From: Sphingorhabdus sp. 109
GTDB lineage: Bacteria; Pseudomonadota; Alphaproteobacteria; Sphingomonadales; Sphingomonadaceae
Direction: 5' to 3'
Assembly (NCBI RefSeq): GCF_902506555.1
Contig: NZ_LR732707.1
Coordinates: 3,061,290-3,125,289, forward strand
DNA length: 64,000 nucleotides
A program made the position numbers and the translations under genes. Below, piece by piece: positions 17,586-25,933 of the stretch (the first letter of the stretch is position 1; every line of letters begins with the position of its first letter). The notes under the pieces were generated by a model. That model was not told where the DNA came from, made no database searches, and was given only the letters and a program-made list of their open reading frames with translations.

Positions 17586-18314
17586 CTACAGTCCAAGAAC
17601 CCCGTCCATACCATACCGCCCGGCACTCTGCTCAACCAACCAGCCAGCCGCCTTCACGGCCCCCCGCGCGAAGATCATCCGGTTTTCCGCCCGGTGGGTC
17701 AGCTCGATCCGTTCCTCGTCGCTCGCCAATATGACCGTATGATCGCCGGCGACCGATCCGCCGCGCAATGCCGCAAAACCGATCGCGCCCTTTTTGCGTG
17801 CGCCGGTGATGCCGTTGCGGCCGCTTTCGCTGTTGTTGGTCAGATCAATGGCGCGCCCCCGCGCCGCTGCTTCGCCCAGTAATTTCGCGGTGCCGCTGGG
17901 GGCGTCGACCTTGTGGCGGTGGTGCATTTCGACGATTTCGATATCCCAGTCGTCGCCCAGCCGGCTCGCCGCCTGCTCCACCAGCGCCGCCAGCATATTG
18001 ACTCCGAGCGAGGTGTTGCCGGTCTGCAGCACGGGGATTTTGATCGCGGCCTCGTCGATGGCGGCATGATGCGCTTCTTCCAGACCGGTGGTGCCGATGA
18101 CGATCGGCTTGCCGGCAGCCACGCAGGCATCGAGCGTTGCCTGCAGCGCTTTCGGTGAGGAGAAGTCGACCAGCACGTCGCTTGCCGCCACCAGCGCCGT
18201 CACATCATCGCCCTGATCCGCGCCGCCGGCGTGGTTGTGGCCCGCTTCCTCTATCGCCGCGAACAGCGCCTGTCCCATGCGGCCCTTGCTGCCGATAATT
18301 CCGATGGCTGTCAT
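17586..18314 (-). CDS. dapB: 4-hydroxy-tetrahydrodipicolinate reductase
   Basis: 242 residues; NAD(P)H-dependent step of the diaminopimelate/lysine pathway. The N-terminal nucleotide motif is GIIGSKGRMGQ. The family signature EMHHRHKVDAPSGTA holds the catalytic histidine pair and lysine, and the C-terminal tetramer region is present. The ATG at 18314 is chosen (AGGGA ahead); an ATG at 18350 would add 12 residues not expected in the family. The lysine pathway partner lysA is 31 kb away in this window. Confidence 0.96.
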   Translation of the reverse strand: MTAIGIIGSKGRMGQALFAAIEEAGHNHAGGADQGDDVTALVAASDVLVDFSSPKALQATLDACVAAGKPIVIGTTGLEEAHHAAIDEAAIKIPVLQTGNTSLGVNMLAALVEQAASRLGDDWDIEIVEMHHRHKVDAPSGTAKLLGEAAARGRAIDLTNNSESGRNGITGARKKGAIGFAALRGGSVAGDHTVILASDEERIELTHRAENRMIFARGAVKAAGWLVEQSAGRYGMDGVLGL

Positions 18315-18357
18315 GTTGGGGTCCCTGTCTTTGGTCCTGTTGTGCGACACTCTCTAG

Positions 18358-18448
18358 CCGCTCGTGTCGAGCGAAGTCGAGACACGTTGGAATGAAATTT
18401 CTCGCGCCTGCGCCCCATATGCTTCTCGACTTCGCTCGAAGCGAACGG
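18358..18448. repeat. REP-like inverted repeat pair
   Basis: TCGAGCGAAGTCGAGA at 18367-18382 recurs inverted at 18424-18439. The flanks also match (CCGCTC at left, GAACGG at right). The pair fills the dapB/sirtuin intergenic gap. This is the layout of a bipartite extragenic palindromic element as found scattered in sphingomonad genomes. No function is seen in the sequence. Confidence 0.7.
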
Positions 18449-18461
18449 TTATGGGGGCCGA

Positions 18462-19178
18462 ATGCTGCAAAGATTCAACAATATCGTCATCCTCACCGGC
18501 GCCGGCGTCAGCGCCGAGAGCGGGGTGGCCACCTTTCGCGGGCCGGATGGCCTGTGGGAGGGGCACCGAGTCGAGGATGTCGCGACGCCCGAGGCCTTTG
18601 TCCGCGATCCCGATCTGGTGCAGAAATTCTACGACGAGCGCCGCGCCAAGCTGAAGACGGTGGAGCCCAATGCCGCGCATCAGGCGCTGGCAAGGCTCGA
18701 CCAAACCTGGGCGGGCGAACTGCTGCTGGTGACGCAAAATGTCGATGACCTGCACGACCGCGCCGGTTCGCAGCGCCTGTTGCATATGCACGGCGAGCTG
18801 AACCGCGCCTGGTGTCTGGCCTGCGATGCGCGCTCGCCGTTCGACGGGGATATGGCTTCCGGCCCGCCCTGTCCTGCCTGTGGTCAGACCGGAAGCCTGC
18901 GGCCCGACATCGTCTGGTTCGGTGAAATGCCCTATCAGATGGAGCGGATCGAGCAGGCGCTGCGTTCATGCGATCTGTTCGTGTCGATAGGCACATCGGG
19001 CGCGGTCTATCCGGCCGCCGGCTTCGTCCAGACCGCGCGCTATCACGGCGCTCGCACGCTGGAGATGAACCTCGATCCGTCGGAGGGCAGTTTTCATTTC
19101 CACGAAAGCCGAATGGGCAGGGCAGGCGAGCTGGTGCCCGACTGGGTCGAACAGGTCCTGTCGCACGGGCTGTGTTGA
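18462..19178 (+). CDS. cobB: NAD-dependent protein deacylase, sirtuin family
   Basis: 238 residues. The NAD-binding signature is GAGVSAESGVATFRG, followed by TQNVDDLHDRAG and catalytic H110 in LHMHGEL. The zinc-binding cysteines are C118-x2-C121 and C137-x2-C140. Tyr57 and Arg60 in KFYDERR form the Y-x2-R pair of class III (SIRT5-like) sirtuins, which read succinyl/malonyl groups as well as acetyl. The protein has a compact bacterial length. It is followed two bases later by the GFA-type gene, so probably co-transcribed. Confidence 0.94.
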   Translation: MLQRFNNIVILTGAGVSAESGVATFRGPDGLWEGHRVEDVATPEAFVRDPDLVQKFYDERRAKLKTVEPNAAHQALARLDQTWAGELLLVTQNVDDLHDRAGSQRLLHMHGELNRAWCLACDARSPFDGDMASGPPCPACGQTGSLRPDIVWFGEMPYQMERIEQALRSCDLFVSIGTSGAVYPAAGFVQTARYHGARTLEMNLDPSEGSFHFHESRMGRAGELVPDWVEQVLSHGLC

Positions 19179-19179
19179 G

Positions 19180-19527
19180 ATGGCGTCGATGCGAGGCAGC
19201 TGCCACTGCGGCGCGGTGCTAATCACCGTCCCGTCCCCGCCCGAACAGGTGACGCGCTGCAACTGCTCGCTGTGCCGCATGACCGGCTGGATCGGCGGCT
19301 ACTGGCATCCCGATGAGGTGACGATAGAAGCGCAGCCCGATGCGCTGAACCCTTATGTCCAGGGCGACAGGATGATCACCACATGGAATTGCGCCCGCTG
19401 CGGCACGCCTGGCCACTGGACCCCGCGGACCGCGCCGCCCGAACGCATGGGCGTGAATATGCGGATATTCGATAGCCAGGAGTGGCGCCATCTGCCGGTT
19501 CTGGACGTTGACGGCGCGCGCTTCTAG
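19180..19527 (+). CDS. GFA/CENP-V family zinc protein
   Basis: 115 residues. The start GSCHCGAV and the later CNCSLCRMTG, plus CARCGTPG, give the cysteine pattern of the GFA (glutathione-dependent formaldehyde-activating)/CENP-V fold, which binds two zinc ions. Many members are not formaldehyde enzymes, so only the fold is claimed. The ATG comes one base after the sirtuin stop codon, which implies coupled translation. An in-frame ATG at 19189 (MRGSCHCGA) is possible. Confidence 0.88.
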   Translation: MASMRGSCHCGAVLITVPSPPEQVTRCNCSLCRMTGWIGGYWHPDEVTIEAQPDALNPYVQGDRMITTWNCARCGTPGHWTPRTAPPERMGVNMRIFDSQEWRHLPVLDVDGARF

Positions 19528-19651
19528 CCACGCGCGGCGTAAAGACTCTTCTTTTCAATATGATAATGGTTCGTTAAGCCGATTGCAGTTTTGCCGTTGA
19601 TTACAGTTGTCGCGGCAACCGGACAACGAACTAGCGACAGGGAGTAAAATT

Positions 19652-19810
19652 ATGAACGAGAATGAGCAGAAGCCTGCTGGCCGGATCGGGAAAAGAAAAT
19701 ATGAAAAGCCGACCCTTGTCCTGTTGAGCGATCCGACGAGGGTTGAAGGAAAGACTTTCTCGCGCACCTACGAGGGCACGTCTGCGGGTCGTGGTTTCGG
19801 AGTCAGCTAG
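19652..19810 (+). CDS. orphan lasso-type RiPP precursor-like peptide
   Basis: 52 residues, with GGGAG seven bases before ATG at 19652. The N-terminal half (KRKYEKPTLVLLSDPT) has the Y-x2-P-x-L pattern of lasso-peptide leaders, the site read by the RiPP recognition element. The C-terminal GKTFSRTYEGTSAGRGFGVS could be a core in which G33 and E41 would be nine residues apart, a permitted ring size. Against it: there is no Thr two residues before this Gly, and no B (protease), C (cyclase) or transporter gene in the window. It is best called precursor-like. A non-RiPP small protein is possible. Confidence 0.6.
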   Translation: MNENEQKPAGRIGKRKYEKPTLVLLSDPTRVEGKTFSRTYEGTSAGRGFGVS

Positions 19811-19953
19811 CTGATAGCGCCCGTGGCGCCATTTGTACGGCCCGAGCGCGTTGTATGCAACTCGGTCTGTCGAGCGGACAAGACCGGTCGGTCTACGCCC
19901 GGGTGATGGAGAATTTCGCTGTCTTTCAACCGCACCGGATACGGAGCCTGACA

Positions 19954-21078
19954 TTGCGAAAATTTCCCATCTGCCTGCTCTCGACAATTTGCGCCTTTGT
20001 GCTGGCTCCCGCTGCTGTTGGACAGCAGCCTGAGGGCAGCGGCGATCAGGCGACGGCCAATAGCCTGGCGGGCCGCTACAGCCTCGCCGGGGTGATGGAA
20101 ACCGCGGCGCAACTGCAGCTGGCGGCAGATGGCAGCTATAAATGGGTGCTGATGGTCGGCAATCTCGACCTGTATAGCGAAGGCCGCTGGACCCAGGCGG
20201 ACGGGCAGGTGGTTCTCGGCCCGCACCGGTTCGGCAATGACCGGCCGGTTTTTGCGCTGGGGGCATCTTATCCCTGGGGTGACGAAGAAAGAGAGTCCGC
20301 TCATGGCCGCGATATGATCCGTCTGCAGAATCGCGCGAAGTGGCAATGCGCCTTCCTCGACAATGGCGGCTATTATGCGTCTTCCGGCGCTCCTATCTCG
20401 CAGGAAGATATGACTCCGGCGCAGCGCTATGAAGTCGCTGTCGCCAGCGAACAGGAATTGCGGGCCGCTTATGAGCAGGCAATCGACGCCTATTTCGCCC
20501 GTGACCGGTCCGATCCCGATGACAGTCTGGAGGTCTCCGCGCGCACGGCGAGACGAAACTGGGGCCATGCGGTCGCAGTGCTAGCCAAGAGCGCGCGGGC
20601 GGTGGGCAAGACCGCCCGCTATCAACCGCCCTCGCTGCCCGCCGACTGTTTCTTCCTGTCCGACTACCGGCCCGAATATGCCGGCGATCAAACGGGGCCC
20701 TGGATCGACTGGCGCGACGGTGTCGGCATTTGGGTCAACCGGCGCGAGCGGCCCGACGCTCGGCTGGATATCGATGCCGCCTTCACTTTCGCCGACGGTG
20801 GTGTCGAGACGGCCAGCAGCCATGAACTGGGTTTCGCCTTTGTCCCCGCGACCGCCAATCGCCAGCTGAAGGCGATCAGCCTGATCCTGCGGCACGACGG
20901 TGGCGAATATTCTTCCCGCTTTGAGCTTGCGCCGGACCCCGATGCGCGGGTTCATGAAGTGAAGCTGGACCGCAGGGTTTTGATAAAGCCGCCGTTCGAG
21001 CAGCTCCGGCTGAATATTAGCGGCGACCGGCTGGTGCCGGCGGATGGCAGCGGCGGCGCCTATATCAGGCGTGACTGA
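19954..21078 (+). CDS. secreted protein of unknown function
   Basis: About 374 residues from TTG at 19954, which has GGAG seven bases upstream and begins directly at a signal peptide (LRKFPICLLSTICAFVLAP). An in-frame ATG at 19855 would place 33 odd residues ahead of that. The mature part begins with a small domain, AGRYSLAGVMETAAQLQLAA to YSEGRW, that looks like a beta-rich lipocalin-like or DUF4-type repeat. The C-terminal half (about 250-374) is a separate all-beta region. No catalytic motif is seen. It follows the RiPP-like gene by 144 bases. Confidence 0.75.
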   Translation: MRKFPICLLSTICAFVLAPAAVGQQPEGSGDQATANSLAGRYSLAGVMETAAQLQLAADGSYKWVLMVGNLDLYSEGRWTQADGQVVLGPHRFGNDRPVFALGASYPWGDEERESAHGRDMIRLQNRAKWQCAFLDNGGYYASSGAPISQEDMTPAQRYEVAVASEQELRAAYEQAIDAYFARDRSDPDDSLEVSARTARRNWGHAVAVLAKSARAVGKTARYQPPSLPADCFFLSDYRPEYAGDQTGPWIDWRDGVGIWVNRRERPDARLDIDAAFTFADGGVETASSHELGFAFVPATANRQLKAISLILRHDGGEYSSRFELAPDPDARVHEVKLDRRVLIKPPFEQLRLNISGDRLVPADGSGGAYIRRD

Positions 21079-21087
21079 ATATGCGAA

Positions 21088-21121
21088 GGGCCCCGCCCAC
21101 TACAGAGGCGGAACGGGGCCC
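21088..21121. terminator. strong hairpin between convergent genes
   Basis: Perfect arms GGGCCCCG (21088-21095) and CGGGGCCC (21114-21121) sit between the secreted-protein stop (21078) and the NmrA-like stop (21138). There is no clear T-run, but the GC-rich stem and convergent position support a bidirectional terminator. Confidence 0.6.
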
Positions 21122-21137
21122 GTGAATGGTTCTGGCT

Positions 21138-22073
21138 CTAGCCCGCCGACGGCCGGTGCGCGTCATCGGACCAGTCCTGCCGTGCTGCCCATTGCTCGAG
21201 CGTTTCAAATTCGACCTCCGGCAGGCGCCGGTGCATGTAATCGGTGTTGACCAGAAACGGCTGGGTCGGGGAATCATTATTATAATGATAGAAGGACGCG
21301 ATAAAGTCGCGCATCGGCTGTTTCTCTTCTTCCGCCATCGAATCGCCCAGAGCGTCGACCAGCAGCGCACCGAATTCTTCCGGTGTGCAGGGATCATATC
21401 TGATTTCCCGGCCGAACACGCGCGACAGGGCCTCGGTCACCTCGGTCGGTTTCAGCGCCTGCGGGCCGCCGATATTCATCCAGGCGCCTTCCAGATCGGG
21501 ACGGGCCAGCGCCGCCGTCATGCATTTTCCGACATCGTCGAGGCTGATCCAGTTGGCCGTCAGATGGGGCTTGTGCGCATAGACATAGCGATCTTCATGG
21601 ACAATGAAGGGGCGCGCCCAATTGGTCAGCAGATTGTCCATGAACAGCACCGATCCAAAGACCGTCGCCGGTATGCCGGTGCGGAACAGGGCGTTGATCG
21701 CCGGGGTGTTCTCGCCGTAGCTATGGGCTTCACCGGGCTGATCGGGAATCCAGCCCGACGTGTTCCAGACAAACCGGTCAAGGCCGGCCTCGAGAGCCGC
21801 CGAACCCAATTTGGCGACCAGCTCCGCGCGATTGCCGGGCGATTGCAGGGGATGGGTGTAGAACACCGCGTCCGAGCCTTCCAGTGCCGGCACAAATGTG
21901 GATTCGTCGGACAGATCAATGATCCGGGTCTCATCGGCGGCATTGCTGCCGCCAAGGTCGGGGTTTTCGCTGCGCGAAAGGGCCCGGACCTTGTGCCCGG
22001 CCGCGGCCAGCTGTCTCATTTGCGCGAGACCCTGTCGTCCGGTTGCGCCCACTACGGATACCAATGCCATCAA
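21138..22073 (-). CDS. NmrA-like NAD(P)-binding protein
   Basis: 311 residues of the atypical SDR/NmrA group. The Rossmann motif VVGATGRQG is close to the N-terminus, with a basic RALSR segment after strand 2 suggesting NADP. No Tyr-x3-Lys catalytic pair is evident, so it may be a redox sensor or a reductase of the isoflavone-reductase type. It is the last of a run of minus-strand accessory genes. The ATG at 22073 or 22070 is possible. Confidence 0.87.
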   Translation of the reverse strand: MMALVSVVGATGRQGLAQMRQLAAAGHKVRALSRSENPDLGGSNAADETRIIDLSDESTFVPALEGSDAVFYTHPLQSPGNRAELVAKLGSAALEAGLDRFVWNTSGWIPDQPGEAHSYGENTPAINALFRTGIPATVFGSVLFMDNLLTNWARPFIVHEDRYVYAHKPHLTANWISLDDVGKCMTAALARPDLEGAWMNIGGPQALKPTEVTEALSRVFGREIRYDPCTPEEFGALLVDALGDSMAEEEKQPMRDFIASFYHYNNDSPTQPFLVNTDYMHRRLPEVEFETLEQWAARQDWSDDAHRPSAG

Positions 22074-22180
22074 TCTCTCTCCTGTTTTATTTTCTAGGAG
22101 GAAAATCTAGGCGCGCGGCTGTGCTCTCTCAATGCATCAATTAGTCAGGGGGCTGGCACTGCCCTTTTGCGGAGCGCCCT

Positions 22181-22585
22181 CTACAGATGCTTGGTCACGA
22201 ACAGAAAGATGATCCACAGCGCCAGCGCCACCATCATCAGCCAGGTCGCCACCACGCCCAGCTGGCGAAAGCGCGGCGAGCCGCCCCTGTGATGCTGGGC
22301 CATGCCGACAATATGGGCAACCCGGCCGATCAGGAAGACCGCGGCGATAATCGTGATGCCGATATGATGGGCATTGGCGAGTTCGAGGATCGCGAGCATG
22401 ATCAGGAAGATCGGAGCATGTTCGGACAGATTGGCATGGGTGCGCCGGGCGGCGAGAAGATCGGGATTGTCGCCATCACCAAAGCCGATCTGGTTAGCAA
22501 TGCGGACCTTGACCGTGGCATAGGCGCAATAGATCAGCAGCAGCGCACAAATCGCGGCGGCGAGGCCGGTTACCGGTAATGTCAT
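22181..22585 (-). CDS. MAPEG family membrane protein
   Basis: 134 residues with four hydrophobic helices. The segment RRTHANLSEHAPIFL between helices 1 and 2 is typical of MAPEG proteins (microsomal GST and eicosanoid enzymes). Bacterial members are inner-membrane proteins with suspected glutathione-dependent detoxification activity. AGGGAGGAA precedes the start. The next gene upstream is a VOC protein on the same strand. Confidence 0.9.
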   Translation of the reverse strand: MTLPVTGLAAAICALLLIYCAYATVKVRIANQIGFGDGDNPDLLAARRTHANLSEHAPIFLIMLAILELANAHHIGITIIAAVFLIGRVAHIVGMAQHHRGGSPRFRQLGVVATWLMMVALALWIIFLFVTKHL

Positions 22586-22710
22586 GATATTCCTCCCTGT
22601 GTTTTCGGGAGTTTAACCGATTCTGGGTAAAGCGCAACTTGCAGGGCAGGCGGACGCGGCTGCTGCTCTTGCGGGTTTGCTGGCAACCAGAATCGACCGT
22701 GCAGCTATTT

Positions 22711-23298
22711 TCATGCGGAGGGCGCGGTCATTCTGCCCCGTATCGGCGAAACCGCGGCAGCCGGATCCATCAGCATGAGCTCATCGGGCGGCACCCCGTT
22801 GCGGAGCCGTGCCAGCCAGTCGTCGGGGTCATATTCTGTACCAACGGGGTTCTGGTCAATGGTTTCGCCATGGAAATAGGCGCTGCCTTCTGCTTTGGTC
22901 GGAAACACATCGACGGAAAATTCCATCTGGTTGCCATCGGGGTCGGCATAATAGAGCGATGCGCTCATGCCGTGATTGACGCACCAATAGGGCCGGATCC
23001 CCGACGCGTTCAGCGTTTCGTAATTTGTCAGCAGATCGTTCAGTGACTCATATTCCCACGCGACATGATCGACGCCAATCATGCCGCTGTCATCCTTGTC
23101 GTCCGGATCGTCCGGACGGATCACGCCGAGATCGGCGAAAGCGAAGCGATGATGTTCTTCATCGAAGGTGAGGAAGGCCAGCGCCGGGTTCTGGTATTGA
23201 ATTCTGGCACCGAAAACCGTGGCATACCATTGCAACATTTCCTCAAAGCGGCGGGTCCGGTAGACCACGTGGGCGAGCGCAGAGGGTGATTTGATCAT
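22711..23298 (-). CDS. VOC family protein, extradiol-dioxygenase-like
   Basis: 195 residues. The metal triad of a vicinal-oxygen-chelate enzyme can be placed: His in ALAHVVYRT, His in VDHVAWEY, and Glu in QMEFSVD. It is a single VOC unit with an added C-terminal region. Similar proteins are annotated as biphenyl-2,3-diol-type dioxygenases or glyoxalases; I cannot choose between them. The ATG at 23298 has AGGAG eight bases ahead; a longer frame to 23520 reads through untypical sequence. It is flanked by MAPEG and MFS genes. Confidence 0.85.
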   Translation of the reverse strand: MIKSPSALAHVVYRTRRFEEMLQWYATVFGARIQYQNPALAFLTFDEEHHRFAFADLGVIRPDDPDDKDDSGMIGVDHVAWEYESLNDLLTNYETLNASGIRPYWCVNHGMSASLYYADPDGNQMEFSVDVFPTKAEGSAYFHGETIDQNPVGTEYDPDDWLARLRNGVPPDELMLMDPAAAVSPIRGRMTAPSA

Positions 23299-23440
23299 GC
23301 AGGGTCTCCTGTGTTTATAAGGGTTCGGGAAGGGGCACAGTCTTCCGCGCCCAGAAATTGCACTGTACGCGGTATCGCCGAGGCGGAAGAGGCAAGAGCC
23401 AGGCCGAGGTGCGCCAGAATATGGGGTTTTATATCGCCCA

Positions 23441-24778
23441 CTAGCCGGCCCGCTGTTCGTATTCATTCGCCCGACTGCCGGCGCCAACTCCGGCGAACAG
23501 GCACAGGGCCAGTCCGGCAAGAGACAGGGCAGCTACCGCATAATAGGCCCCCGCATAGCCGCTGCTTTCGACGACCCATCCCGAGCCGCCCGATAAGAGT
23601 GACCTGGCGAGATTGGGAGCGGCCATGAACAGGGCAAACAGACTTGCGGCAACGGTCGGATCGCAAAGTCGCATCGCCCAGACGATGAGAACGATGGTCA
23701 GGAGAAGTGCGACAATATACTGGATAGCATATATTGCCATGAAGGCTGTACTGCCCTGCCATATTTTATAGGTTGCACCCGCTAGGATTGCCGCAAGAGC
23801 CAGGATAAGAAAAAGCACCGTCGTAGAATTGCGCAGGCCCGCCCAGCGCACGAGAAATGTTGTCATCGTGGCACCGGCGATTGCTGCGACCAGCCCGACA
23901 ACACTGGCAAAACTGCTGTAGTCGTCACTCCCCCAGCCCAGTTGCTGGACCGCGAGCGGGGGCGCGACGGAATCCAGGAAAGCAAAAGTTGCCATGGCCA
24001 ATCCGGCCCCGGCCAGGAACAGGAGAGTCTGCAGCGATAGCAATGACCTGAAAATACCCGCGAGGATCGGGAGCCAGGCTGCGTGCTGGCGTTCGGTGCA
24101 TTCTGATGAAGGTCGGCCGCCGGTCCAAGGGAAAAGCCGTTCTCCGGGCCGTTCCCGGAACAGCGAAACGAACAGGGAAGCAATCCCGACAAAAAGGCCA
24201 AACAGAAGCGCCATGATCGAAATTTGGTCATCGACCAACAGTTGTCCGGCGATAAAGGCGGCGGTAGAAATGCCCAGTGTCTGGGAAGCAAACATGAAGC
24301 CATTAACGGTGGTTCGCTCTTCTTCCGGCACGAGGTCAACCGTCATGCCATCGACGGCCACATCATTGAAGGTGGCGCACAGATTGAGTGTGAAACAGAA
24401 GGCCGTGAGCAATAATATCTGGCTGGCAGCCGGATCGGCAATTGCCAGGCCGAACAAGGTTGTCATCATCAATGTTTGAGCGACCAATATCCATGACCGA
24501 CGCCTGCCCATCGGTCGATAGGTAAACCGGTCCATCAAAAGGCCGTTAAAAAGTTTCAGCGACCAGGGGAATAACGCTGTTCCCACAAAGCCGCCAATTT
24601 CTATCGGCGAGGCGCCTCGGTCTGCGAGCCAGGCGGGAATGGCGATCGTGCTCAACCCGACAACGATACCCTGCATGAAATAGAGCAATATGATCGCGGT
24701 ACACCGCAAATATATGCTTTCGGACATTGCCGGAAAAGCAGGGTAACCCCGGTGGAGGGCAGGACTTGGATCATCCAT
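23441..24778 (-). CDS. MFS transporter, AmpG-like
   Basis: 445 residues with 12 predicted membrane helices. The loop between helices 2 and 3 holds LMDRFTYRPMGRRRSW, which resembles the AmpG/PAT-type motif A. The substrate is unknown; related proteins move muropeptides or acetyl-CoA-type solutes. The start ATG at 24778 overlaps the stop of the upstream SnoaL-like gene (ATGGATGA), so translation is probably coupled. An ATG at 24796 is also in frame. Confidence 0.88.
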   Translation of the reverse strand: MDDPSPALHRGYPAFPAMSESIYLRCTAIILLYFMQGIVVGLSTIAIPAWLADRGASPIEIGGFVGTALFPWSLKLFNGLLMDRFTYRPMGRRRSWILVAQTLMMTTLFGLAIADPAASQILLLTAFCFTLNLCATFNDVAVDGMTVDLVPEEERTTVNGFMFASQTLGISTAAFIAGQLLVDDQISIMALLFGLFVGIASLFVSLFRERPGERLFPWTGGRPSSECTERQHAAWLPILAGIFRSLLSLQTLLFLAGAGLAMATFAFLDSVAPPLAVQQLGWGSDDYSSFASVVGLVAAIAGATMTTFLVRWAGLRNSTTVLFLILALAAILAGATYKIWQGSTAFMAIYAIQYIVALLLTIVLIVWAMRLCDPTVAASLFALFMAAPNLARSLLSGGSGWVVESSGYAGAYYAVAALSLAGLALCLFAGVGAGSRANEYEQRAG

Positions 24779-25139
24779 AAAAAAATCGCTCTTCAACGAT
24801 CTTTTGGTCGCGGACGCTGTAGGTGGCGATCTCGCTAAAAGGTTGCCGCTCGCCCGTGGCGCGGCGCTTGATCAACATGTCTATAAACAGAGCAAAATGG
24901 TCGCCTGTGATAAAAGGGCCATCAATGTTGAGCTCTTCCATCGCGCTGTGCTCCAGCCAGCTAGTCAGCTTGTCGTGCGCGGCCTTATATCCCGATACGA
25001 TGGCCGGGCCACGTCCCCTGCTATTATCCGGCTCCATGCTGACGATATCGACGGCCCAATATTTTTCTGCCGCAGAAACCGCCCGCCCACTTAGTAGCAA
25101 TGATGAAAAATCATGCGCCAGATCTCCAAGATCATTCAT
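24771..25139 (-). CDS. SnoaL-like protein
   Basis: 122 residues, NTF2-like fold. LGDLAHDFSSLLLSGRAVSAAEKYWAVD begins the family pattern, followed by GYKAAHDKLTSWLEH and IDGPFITGDHFALFIDM. The last strand, IATYSVRDQKIVEERFFYG, is the usual SnoaL end. It is probably a small isomerase, hydratase or lyase. It overlaps the MFS gene, so the two work as a pair, perhaps transport and modification of one compound. Confidence 0.82.
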   Translation of the reverse strand: MNDLGDLAHDFSSLLLSGRAVSAAEKYWAVDIVSMEPDNSRGRGPAIVSGYKAAHDKLTSWLEHSAMEELNIDGPFITGDHFALFIDMLIKRRATGERQPFSEIATYSVRDQKIVEERFFYG

Positions 25140-25173
25140 ATCGTCCTCTTCCTGTGTTCGGGCCCAGCAGAAG

Positions 25174-25213
25174 AATCCGGCGGAGGGCGGGTCGCAAAAC
25201 CATCCGCCGGATT
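25174..25213 (-). terminator. terminator after secreted-protein gene
   Basis: Eleven-base perfect arms (25174-25184 and 25203-25213, AATCCGGCGGA and TCCGCCGGATT) lie downstream of the 150-residue gene. On the minus strand the stem is followed by CTTCTTCTG, a weak pyrimidine tail. Confidence 0.65.
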
Positions 25214-25275
25214 GGGGTGCGGCCTGGCCGGTTGATGCAAAGGGATGCGATCTCCGGTCAGACCGAATTGCGAAG

Positions 25276-25728
25276 CTAGCGGATGGTCGCCTCCTGCAGC
25301 GTCATCGACCCTGTAACCTTGCGAAATTTCGCCCGGTTACCGGATTCGGCATCGAGCTGCGCGTTGGTCCTGCTGTCGAAAGCCTCCCATTCCTTGTTCC
25401 GTTTTTCATATTCGGCGCCGCTAGGGAGATAGGGAAAGGTCTGTGTCAGATACATGTGCGGTTCGCCCTCACGGGGATCGATCGTGAAGTAGATTTTATA
25501 ATCGCTGATCCAGCCCTTCGACTTGGCGAAGTCCTGATTTTTCTTCCATTCGCCAGCCAGAAATTTGGCATAGGCCAGCGTGCCACCATCTTCCAGATAA
25601 ATGCCGGTCATGGTCGTGTAGTCACCGGCGACCAGCGGGAATTCGTCGGCCATCGCCGGCGTGGCCAGAGCCAGTGGCGCTGCCACGGTGAGGGCGGTTG
25701 CCATCATCATCTTTTTCATCAGTTTCAT
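25276..25728 (-). CDS. secreted protein of unknown function
   Basis: 150 residues with a signal peptide (MKLMKKMMMATALTVAAPLA, cleavage near AMADEF). The mature domain contains YTTMTGIYLEDGGTLAYAKF and WISDYKIYFTIDPREGEP. No cysteines remain. The pattern is common among small sphingomonad periplasmic proteins, but no family name is assigned. It is followed by a strong hairpin, then the SnoaL/MFS pair. AGGAGA precedes the ATG. Confidence 0.75.
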   Translation of the reverse strand: MKLMKKMMMATALTVAAPLALATPAMADEFPLVAGDYTTMTGIYLEDGGTLAYAKFLAGEWKKNQDFAKSKGWISDYKIYFTIDPREGEPHMYLTQTFPYLPSGAEYEKRNKEWEAFDSRTNAQLDAESGNRAKFRKVTGSMTLQEATIR

Positions 25729-25933
25729 ACGTCTTCTCCTGTTTTTTTTCGGTCAGCGAGGCTAAGGCAATATCGAATTTTACAGCCCCCCATGTTCGGC
25801 AAACACAGCTCTCCCGTTGTCAAAAACCGGGATTTCCGGTCCGCCTGACTTGCCATCTGTGTCTGCAAATTCGATGGGATGACGATGCGTCCAAAGGTAA
25901 CATCGCGTCAACGGCGCTACCGTCAATAATACG

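Noticed and set aside
18354-18791. A frame on the minus strand that reads through the REP-like repeat
   Set aside because: Its C-terminal part is the translated repeat and its rest is antisense to the sirtuin gene.
19652-21078. A complete lasso peptide cluster
   Set aside because: No B protease, C cyclase, or ABC transporter is found in the window. Only the precursor-like gene is present, and the following gene shows no maturation motif.
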